Source: an uncultured Clostridia bacterium
Lineage (GTDB): Bacteria; Bacillota; Clostridia; Oscillospirales; QAMX01
Direction of reading: 5' to 3'
Assembly (NCBI GenBank): GCA_944376195.1
Contig: CALWBW010000017.1
Span: 1 to 46,993 of the forward strand
Length of the DNA: 46,993 nucleotides
Below are positions 40,863-46,993 of the stretch, piece after piece. Numbering within the stretch: the first letter of the stretch is position 1; each line of letters begins with the position of its first letter. The position numbers and the translations under genes were made by a program. Below the pieces are notes generated by a model, which searched no databases, was not told the DNA's origin, and was given only the letters and a program-made list of their open reading frames with translations.

Positions 40863-43800
40863 GTGATATTAAAATGCCTTGATATTCAGGGTTTCAAATC
40901 GTTTCCGGATCGAACGCATATTGAATTTAATCGTGGCATTACAGCTGTTGTCGGTCCGAACGGCAGCGGAAAATCCAATATTTCAGATGCAATTCGCTGG
41001 GTGCTGGGGGAACAGTCTTCCAAGACGCTGCGCGGTTCCAAAATGGAAGACGTTGTTTTTTCAGGTGCAGGTAACCGTCGTGCCGTGGGAAGCGCGGAAG
41101 TATCGCTGACAATTGATAATGCAGACGGTGGTCTGCGGACGGAATATAACGAGGTAACCGTAACGCGGCGATATTATCGGAGTGGGGACAGTGAGTTTTA
41201 TATCAATCGGAAGTTGGTCCGTCTGCGGGATATCCATGAGCTTTTTATGGATACCGGGTTGGGCCGGGATGGGTATTCCATCATTGGTCAGGGGAAAATA
41301 GATGAGATTCTCTCTGTAAAGAGCGAAGAACGCCGTGAGGTCTTTGACGAGGCTGCGGGGATTTCCAAGTACCGTTACCGCCGGGAGGAAGCACAGCGGC
41401 GGTTAGAGGATGCCCAGGAAAATTTGACGCGCATTGACGATATCATTTCGGAATTGCAGGCACGTCTTGGTCCGTTGGAAAAGGAAGCGGAGAAGGAACG
41501 CCGGTATCATGCCCTGCGGAATGAACTGCGCGGAATTGAAGTCAGCATGGTGATGCGGACGCTGGATGGAATGGGGGACCGTTTTTCGGCTGCCCAACAG
41601 GCAGTTGAGACATTGACCTCAGACCTGGAGTCTTGCCGTGCCCATGCGGACGAACTGTCTGCGCGCGCCGATGAACTGCTGCGCAATACGGCGGAACTAC
41701 AACGTGAAGTGGAGGAACTTCGCACGGCATCGCGGCAATCTGAACTGGAAGCGGCACGAGCGGAGAGCGATATTGCGTTGCTGACTGCGGAATTGGAGCA
41801 TAGTACCCGAGATCGTGAGCGTATGGCCCGAGAACAGGAGGGCAGCGAAGAGCGCCGGAGAGAGATGGAAGCTCATATTGCTGAGTTGGAACGGCAATGG
41901 GAAGTACAACAGGAGGAAGAGGGAAAAGAACGCAGTCTGGCTTCTGAAATGGAGACAACACGTGGTTTGCTGCGTCAGGAAGCTGAGACGTTGGGTGCGA
42001 AGCGTCAGGAATTGGAGCGGCAGGAGACTGCGTTGCGTGCGCGCGCAAGCGAGGCAATGCAGGTGCAGAGCGCGGCTCAGGCATCTGCCGGGGAACTGCG
42101 CAGGCAATTAGAAGTGTTGTCCGGAGATGAACCGGAGCGCATGGCTGCCTTGGAGAAGGTTCGTACAAATCTTGCAGAAACCGAAGCGTGTCTGCTGGAA
42201 AAAACGGCGCAGATTCCCACTCTGGAAAATGTGGTAAGCGGCTTTCAGTTGAAGAAGGGTTCCCGCGAGCGCCGTGTCGCGGAGTGCGCAGGACAGATTC
42301 AGGCTACGACAATTGCATTGGCTGATGTTCGCAACCGTGTGAGCTTGCTTCAGGAACTGGAACGGGAATATGAAGGCTTTCATAAAGCTGTTCGGCTGGT
42401 GATGCGTGAGAGTGCATCGGGAAGTCTGCGTGGTATTCGCGGTCCGGTTTCGACGCTGATGCGCGTGGACGACCGTTATGTGGCGGCGACAGAAACCGCG
42501 CTTGGCGCCGCAATGCAAAACATCGTAACGGATAATGAGGAAACGGCACGACGTGCGATTGGCCTTTTAAAGAGTCGGGATGCAGGCCGCGCAACGTTTT
42601 TACCGTTGACGACTGTGCGTGGCGGAACTCTCTCTGAACGGGGACTCTCTGAACAACCGGGTTTTTTGGGCGTTTTGAGTGATATTGTGGAATATGATGT
42701 GCAATATCGTGGGATTTTTCAGAATTTACTGGGACGAACCGTGCTGGTTGAGACCATTGAAGACGCCATTGCTGTTGCACGTGCTTATGCGCATCGGTTT
42801 CGAATTGTTACGCTGGATGGTCAGGTGATGAATCCAGGCGGCTCCATGACGGGAGGCAGCTTGAACCGCTCGGCAGGTATTTTGTCCCGGGCAAATGAAC
42901 TGGCCAAACTTACCGCTTCGATTCCTGAGATGGAGCAAAAGCTTGCAGATGAACGTGCGGCTTATGAGAGGGCAAACCGGGAAAATCGTGCGCTGCTTTA
43001 TGAATTGGAGTTGGCAGAAGAAGAACTGCGTACGGCACAGAATGATCAGGCGCGTCTTTCAGCGGAGCTTGCGCACCAACGTACGATTTGCGCAACGCTC
43101 TCTTCTGATCTGGAAGAACGAGAGACCCGCCGTGCAGATTTGGTGTCCCGCGCCGATTTGGCGGAAACGCAGAGTGCTGCCGCACAGCAGGAATATGACG
43201 GCGTGATGCGCGCGTCGGCTGAAATGGCTGCCAAGCTTGCCGCATTGACGGAGGCGCAGTCTGCACTTGCTGCGCGGATCAGCGATATGGAAGAACGGAT
43301 GGCGCAGTGTCGGGAACGAATGGCGCATCTTGCTGCGGAAGCACGTGTCAGCCGGGATCAGGCGGCAAATTTGCGAGTCGCGCTTGCTTCTGCGCGGGAA
43401 GACGATGGTCGGCGTGCGGCAGAACTGGCTGCGCTGGACCAGCGCGAGACCGATTGTCATTCCCGTCTGAACGAACTGCGGCGGATGTTGGAAACACAGA
43501 AGCACCAGGGAACGGAGCAGATTGCGGCATTGGCAAGTATGGAAGCGCGCCGCGAGGAATTGGAACGGCTGCGTACGGAAAATGATCGTGCCATCCGCGA
43601 CGAAAATAACCGGATGCTTTCCCTGGAACGGGAAAAACTGCGTGCAGAGTCAAACCTGCAATCGATTGAAACGGAACAGCAGACGCTGATTACGCGTCTT
43701 TGGGACAATTATGAACTGACCCGCACGACGGCTCGGGAATTCTGTGTCGAAATTGAGAATCCATCGGAGGCTTCTGCCCAGATTGAGACGCTCAAACGTC

Positions 43801-44432
43801 AGATTCGCGCAATCGGGAACGTTTATCCGGGTGCGGAAACAGAGTATGCCGCGGTGTCGGAACGGTATGCTTTTATGACTGCGCAGAGAGACGACGCGGA
43901 ACTTTCCAAGCGTGAAATCGAAGAGATTATCGCGGATATTGGAAGTCGTATGACGGAACTCTTCCGGGAGCAATTTGGGATCATCGCATCGGAATTTTCC
44001 AAAACATTTACGGAGATTTTTGGCGGAGGCTCTGCAAAAGTGGAACTCACGGATCCGAAGGATATTCTGGGCAGTGGGATCGAGATTTTGGTACAGCCGC
44101 CCGGAAAAACGTTAAAAGTACTTTCTCTGTTGTCCGGCGGCGAGCGTGCACTGGCGGCAATTTCCCTGTATTTCGCGATTTTGAAGGTGCGTCCGGCTCC
44201 GTTCTGTGTGTTGGATGAAATTGAATCTGCATTGGATGAAGTGAATGTCCGGCGCTTTGCCAAGTATTTGCGTAAGTTGACGGATGAGACGCAGTTTATT
44301 GTCATTTCGCACAGACGGGGAACGATGGAGGAAGCCGATATGCTGTATGGTGTGACGATGCCGCAGCAGGGGGTTTCCCGGCTGCTTGCATTGAATATCA
44401 GTGAAGCGGAACGTGATTTTATAAAGGATTAA
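40863..44432 (+). CDS. smc: Chromosome segregation protein SMC
   Basis: The 1189-residue ATPase organises and segregates the chromosome with ScpA and ScpB. The head N-terminal part has Walker A GPNGSGKSNISDAIRWVLGE (about residues 32-51); two long coiled coils (about 170-500 and 670-1000) flank the hinge (about 520-650, with GFLGVLSDIVEYD and GGSMTGG); the C-terminal head has the signature LSGGERALAAISL and Walker B FCVLDEIESALDE. Start is GTG 40863 with GGAG upstream at eight bases. Position between rnc and ftsY is typical. Confidence 0.97.
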   Translation: MILKCLDIQGFKSFPDRTHIEFNRGITAVVGPNGSGKSNISDAIRWVLGEQSSKTLRGSKMEDVVFSGAGNRRAVGSAEVSLTIDNADGGLRTEYNEVTVTRRYYRSGDSEFYINRKLVRLRDIHELFMDTGLGRDGYSIIGQGKIDEILSVKSEERREVFDEAAGISKYRYRREEAQRRLEDAQENLTRIDDIISELQARLGPLEKEAEKERRYHALRNELRGIEVSMVMRTLDGMGDRFSAAQQAVETLTSDLESCRAHADELSARADELLRNTAELQREVEELRTASRQSELEAARAESDIALLTAELEHSTRDRERMAREQEGSEERRREMEAHIAELERQWEVQQEEEGKERSLASEMETTRGLLRQEAETLGAKRQELERQETALRARASEAMQVQSAAQASAGELRRQLEVLSGDEPERMAALEKVRTNLAETEACLLEKTAQIPTLENVVSGFQLKKGSRERRVAECAGQIQATTIALADVRNRVSLLQELEREYEGFHKAVRLVMRESASGSLRGIRGPVSTLMRVDDRYVAATETALGAAMQNIVTDNEETARRAIGLLKSRDAGRATFLPLTTVRGGTLSERGLSEQPGFLGVLSDIVEYDVQYRGIFQNLLGRTVLVETIEDAIAVARAYAHRFRIVTLDGQVMNPGGSMTGGSLNRSAGILSRANELAKLTASIPEMEQKLADERAAYERANRENRALLYELELAEEELRTAQNDQARLSAELAHQRTICATLSSDLEERETRRADLVSRADLAETQSAAAQQEYDGVMRASAEMAAKLAALTEAQSALAARISDMEERMAQCRERMAHLAAEARVSRDQAANLRVALASAREDDGRRAAELAALDQRETDCHSRLNELRRMLETQKHQGTEQIAALASMEARREELERLRTENDRAIRDENNRMLSLEREKLRAESNLQSIETEQQTLITRLWDNYELTRTTAREFCVEIENPSEASAQIETLKRQIRAIGNVYPGAETEYAAVSERYAFMTAQRDDAELSKREIEEIIADIGSRMTELFREQFGIIASEFSKTFTEIFGGGSAKVELTDPKDILGSGIEILVQPPGKTLKVLSLLSGGERALAAISLYFAILKVRPAPFCVLDEIESALDEVNVRRFAKYLRKLTDETQFIVISHRRGTMEEADMLYGVTMPQQGVSRLLALNISEAERDFIKD

Positions 44433-44444
44433 AAGGGGTGCCAT

Positions 44445-45374
44445 ATGGGCTTTTTTGATAAGATCAAACAAGGGCTTGCTAAAACGCGGGATAAGCTTGG
44501 CGGATTTGTAGAAAACGTACTGAGTTCTTTCCGTGAGGTAGATGAAGATCTGCTGGAAGAATTGGAAGAAGCGCTGATTCTTTCGGACGTCGGCGTTGAT
44601 ACTGCGGCAGAGACCATTGAGCGTTTGCGCGCGGATGTGAAATCCGGCCGACTGCGGGAAGTGGACGAGGTCAAAAACCGTCTGGCGGAAATTTTGGCGG
44701 AAATTGTGACCGATGGCGGGAATTACAGTTCCTCCGGAAAGACATTAGGATTAAAGTTGGACACGAAACCCTCAATAATTCTTGTGGTTGGCGTAAATGG
44801 TGTCGGTAAAACGACGACTATTGGAAAATTGGCCTATTTGCTGAAGCAGGAGGGGAAAAAGGTACTTTTGGCTGCGGGTGATACGTTCCGGGCAGCTGCG
44901 GCGGATCAGCTGGAAATTTGGGCCGGACGCGCAGGCGTCGACCTGGTCCGGCATGAAGAAGGTTCAGATCCGGCGTCCGTTGTGTTTGACGCAATCTCTG
45001 CGGCGAAGGCGCGTGGCTGCGATGTCATTATCTGCGATACTGCAGGACGGCTGCATAACAAAACAAACCTGATGCGCGAACTGGAAAAAATTAGTCGTGT
45101 GATCGACCGGGAGCTGCCGGGTGCAGATCGCGAAAATCTATTGGTACTGGATTCTACAACCGGGCAGAATGCCATGATGCAGGCCAAAAGTTTCAGTGAG
45201 ACGGCCGGCATTACCGGTATTGCGTTGACGAAGCTGGACGGTACGGCCAAAGGCGGTATTGTGCTGGCTATTTGCCGGGAATTGAAAGTTCCGGTGCGTT
45301 TTGTGTGTGTGGGCGAGGGAATTGACGATTTGCTTCCCTTTGACGCGGATTCCTTTGTCCGCGCGTTGTTTTGA
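44445..45374 (+). CDS. ftsY: Signal recognition particle receptor FtsY
   Basis: FtsY is the membrane-side receptor that docks the SRP-ribosome complex. The 309-residue protein has a short N region (GFFDKIKQGLAKTRDKLGG), an N domain (about 20-90) and the G domain with GVNGVGKTTTIGKLA (P loop), DTAGRLHNK, and TKLDGTAKGG. The acidic A domain of enteric FtsY is missing, as usual in Bacillota. AAAAGGGGTG lies before the ATG. It is 12 bases after smc. The usual downstream ffh is not found; rph follows. Confidence 0.97.
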   Translation: MGFFDKIKQGLAKTRDKLGGFVENVLSSFREVDEDLLEELEEALILSDVGVDTAAETIERLRADVKSGRLREVDEVKNRLAEILAEIVTDGGNYSSSGKTLGLKLDTKPSIILVVGVNGVGKTTTIGKLAYLLKQEGKKVLLAAGDTFRAAAADQLEIWAGRAGVDLVRHEEGSDPASVVFDAISAAKARGCDVIICDTAGRLHNKTNLMRELEKISRVIDRELPGADRENLLVLDSTTGQNAMMQAKSFSETAGITGIALTKLDGTAKGGIVLAICRELKVPVRFVCVGEGIDDLLPFDADSFVRALF

Positions 45375-45389
45375 TTAAGGAGTAAGGAT

Positions 45390-46136
45390 ATGGAAAGAAT
45401 AGACGGTAGACAGGATCATGAGTTGCGTCCCATGCGCATGACCCCGGATTTTACAAAGTACGCAGAAGGCAGTGTTTTAATCGAGCATGGCAATACCATG
45501 GTACTTTGTACGGCGTCCTTTACAGAGGGAGTACCGCGTTTTCTCAAAGATTCCGGTCGCGGGTGGCTGACAGCGGAATATGACATGTTACCGCGGGCAA
45601 ATCGGGAGCGTACGCCGCGCGATATCTCCAAACTGAAAGTATCCGGGCGCAGCGCTGAGATCCAGCGTCTGATTGGACGGAGTTTGCGGAGTGTCGTCGA
45701 TTTATCGGCGTTGGGAGAAAATACGATCGTAATTGACTGTGATGTTCTGCAGGGCGATGGAGGTACACGTTGTGCATCTATCACAGGCGGTTTTGTTGCG
45801 CTTTATATGGCGTGTGCCCGTATGGTCAAGGCCGGAGTCCTGCCGAAAATGCCGATTCGGGATTATATTGCGGCGCTTGGTACGGGGATACTCCGGATCG
45901 ACGGAGTAGACCGTGTAGTTGTGGATATGTGTTACGAAGAAGACTCCTCTGCCGTTGCGGATTTCAATGTGATTGGTACCGGGTCCGGGAAGATTGCAGA
46001 GGTGCAGGGAACAGGAGAAGGACGCCCTTATACGGTAGATGAACTGTCGGCGGTCATTCGTGCCACCATGCCGGCGCTGGCATGCGTGATTGCGGAACAG
46101 AGAAAAATCACGGATACGCTGGGGGTGAGCCTGTGA
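45390..46136 (+). CDS. rph: Ribonuclease PH
   Basis: RNase PH trims the 3' ends of tRNA precursors by phosphorolysis. The 248-residue product has the family markers RANRERTPRDISKLKVSGR (with the phosphate-binding Arg residues), EIQRLIGRSLRS, and DCDVLQGDGGTR, at usual spacing, plus the C-terminal ALACVIAEQRK helix. AAGGAG lies nine bases before the ATG. It overlaps rdgB by four bases (GTGA), an rph-rdgB pairing seen in many bacteria. Confidence 0.97.
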   Translation: MERIDGRQDHELRPMRMTPDFTKYAEGSVLIEHGNTMVLCTASFTEGVPRFLKDSGRGWLTAEYDMLPRANRERTPRDISKLKVSGRSAEIQRLIGRSLRSVVDLSALGENTIVIDCDVLQGDGGTRCASITGGFVALYMACARMVKAGVLPKMPIRDYIAALGTGILRIDGVDRVVVDMCYEEDSSAVADFNVIGTGSGKIAEVQGTGEGRPYTVDELSAVIRATMPALACVIAEQRKITDTLGVSL

Positions 46137-46729
46137 AATGGGTCGTTGCCACCTCTAACCCCGGAAAACTGCGCGAATTTCGTGCGATATTTGATCAATA
46201 TGGTTTGGAATTGATTTCGAAAGATGAAGCAGGCGTCATGGAAGATCCGGAAGAAAACGGTTCGACTTTTGAAGAAAATGCGCTCATTAAAGCGCGTGCC
46301 TGTGCCGAGGCTTGTGGTTTGCCGACAGTTTCCGATGATTCCGGTCTGACTGTGGATGCGCTTGACGGCGCGCCGGGAATCTTTTCTGCGCGTTATGCGG
46401 AACCCGGTCATCGCCGGGAACGGGTGCTCCGTGAACTGGAGCAGGTGCCGGATGAAAAACGGGGCGGTACGTTTTATTGTGCGATTGCCTGCGTGATTCC
46501 GGGCGAGTGTGAATTTACGGTCAGCGGCGAGTGCCGGGGTATGATCGCACATGAAAGTATTGGAACGGGCGGGTTTGGCTATGATTCGATTTTTTTCCTT
46601 CCCGAGTACGGAAAAACTTTTGGGGAAATTCCGGCGGAAGTGAAAAATCGAATTTCTCATCGCGCACTGGCACTGGCTGCTTTGCGGGAAAAACTGGAGG
46701 AAATGGGGTACATCCATGCTGACAAGTAA
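46133..46729 (+). CDS. rdgB: RdgB/HAM1-type XTP/dITP diphosphatase
   Basis: The enzyme removes non-canonical purine nucleotides (dITP, XTP) by hydrolysing them to monophosphates. The 198-residue protein shows ATSNPGKLREF at the N terminus, TFEENALIKA, the catalytic DDSGLTVDALDGAPG, GGFGYDSIF, and SHRALAL. I choose GTG 46133 with GGGGGTGAG upstream; a longer frame from 46082 lies inside rph. It overlaps the downstream yhbY gene by 14 bases. Confidence 0.96.
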   Translation: MKWVVATSNPGKLREFRAIFDQYGLELISKDEAGVMEDPEENGSTFEENALIKARACAEACGLPTVSDDSGLTVDALDGAPGIFSARYAEPGHRRERVLRELEQVPDEKRGGTFYCAIACVIPGECEFTVSGECRGMIAHESIGTGGFGYDSIFFLPEYGKTFGEIPAEVKNRISHRALALAALREKLEEMGYIHADK

Positions 46730-46993
46730 AGAGCGGGCTTATTTACGCGGGCTTGCAAATGAACTTCGGACAATTTTCCAGATTGGAAAAGGCGATATTT
46801 CCGAACATCTGCTGGAGCAGGTCTCTGGTGCGCTTGATACGCGAGAACTGATTAAACTGCGTGTTTTGGAAACTTCCGGTCTGACTGCCCGCGAAGCTGC
46901 TGCGGAAATTGCGGATGCGACGGGGAGCGAAGTCGTGCAGGTAATCGGAACGCGGTTTGTGCTGTATCGTGAGAGCAAGGCCCTTTCACTTCC
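46716..46993 (+). CDS. yhbY: YhbY/CRS1-type RNA-binding protein (3' end outside window)
   Basis: The frame runs off the end of the window after 92 codons. The product MLTSKERAYLRGLANELR, FQIGKGDISEHLLEQV and RELIKLRVLETSG with a C-terminal GTRFVLYRES matches the CRM-domain protein YhbY, which associates with the pre-50S ribosome. ATG 46716 lies within the rdgB end. About 95-100 residues are expected for the full protein, so only a few are missing. Confidence 0.93.
   Translation, partial: MLTSKERAYLRGLANELRTIFQIGKGDISEHLLEQVSGALDTRELIKLRVLETSGLTAREAAAEIADATGSEVVQVIGTRFVLYRESKALSL

Noticed and set aside
1..46993. Mobile elements, CRISPR arrays, tRNA genes, toxin-antitoxin or defence loci
   Set aside because: No transposase or integrase, no regularly spaced repeats, no tRNA-like cloverleaf and no recognisable defence proteins were seen on either strand.

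Overview
The window reads as a chromosomal segment of a low-to-mid GC Gram-positive bacterium, most likely a gut-type Clostridia (Oscillospirales/Ruminococcaceae-like). I infer this from gene order (dprA-topA-trmFO; plsX-acpP-rnc-radical SAM-smc-ftsY; ftsE-ftsX-M23 peptidase-S41 protein), Bacillota-style Shine-Dalgarno sequences and sigma-A promoters, many TTG/GTG starts, and a lysyl-tRNA synthetase carrying a C-terminal tRNA-binding domain. No rRNA, tRNA, CRISPR array, insertion sequence or phage gene is visible. Most of the window is core housekeeping.

Layout. 1-2734: tail of a formate-tetrahydrofolate ligase gene, then tsaE, tsaB, an rpiB-like isomerase and a YbaK deacylase, closely packed. 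2809-4430: a stand-alone, probably highly expressed fucose/arabinose isomerase-family gene with its own promoter and terminator. 4440-6534: an accessory stretch with three exported or membrane-anchored proteins of unknown function (a Cys/His-rich secreted protein, a lipoprotein, a membrane-anchored protein). 6553-7590 (minus strand): a zinc polyol-type dehydrogenase. 7822-12231: a small zinc-ribbon membrane protein, rlmB, a P-type ATPase relative that has lost its catalytic motifs, and exodeoxyribonuclease III. 12259-15930: an EF-G-like GTPase, a DUF4830-type membrane protein and rsuA. 16047-17244: an orphan MsmK/UgpC-type sugar ABC ATPase. 17349-22630: a CdaR/PucR-type regulator followed by ftsE, ftsX, an EnvC-like M23 peptidase and an S41-fold protein lacking the catalytic Ser and Lys. 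22729-25410: greA and the lysS fusion. 25601-27955 (minus strand): an intracellular GH95 fucosidase-family enzyme with a consensus promoter and a long leader. 28728-31293: an ABC-2 exporter trio. 31449-46993: a long, tightly overlapping gene train starting at a consensus promoter (membrane protein, TrmH-family methyltransferase, dprA, topA, trmFO, plsX, acpP, rnc, radical SAM, smc, ftsY, rph, rdgB, yhbY).

How the parts fit. Carbohydrate genes are scattered singletons (isomerase, dehydrogenase, GH95, MsmK-type ATPase, CdaR-like regulator) with individual promoters, which suggests use of fucosylated glycans or related sugars with other parts encoded elsewhere. FtsEX plus the M23 peptidase form the conserved divisome switch for cell-wall cleavage, and the S41-fold pseudo-protease behind them is a plausible extra envelope partner. 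The most unusual items are two degenerate enzymes encoded as intact, full-length genes (pseudo P-type ATPase; pseudo S41 protease), the LysRS fusion, terminator hairpins that contain the promoter (and in one case the ribosome-binding site) of the next gene, and the AT-rich Cys/His-rich secreted protein with its neighbours. I do not see one clear new multi-gene defence or mobile system.
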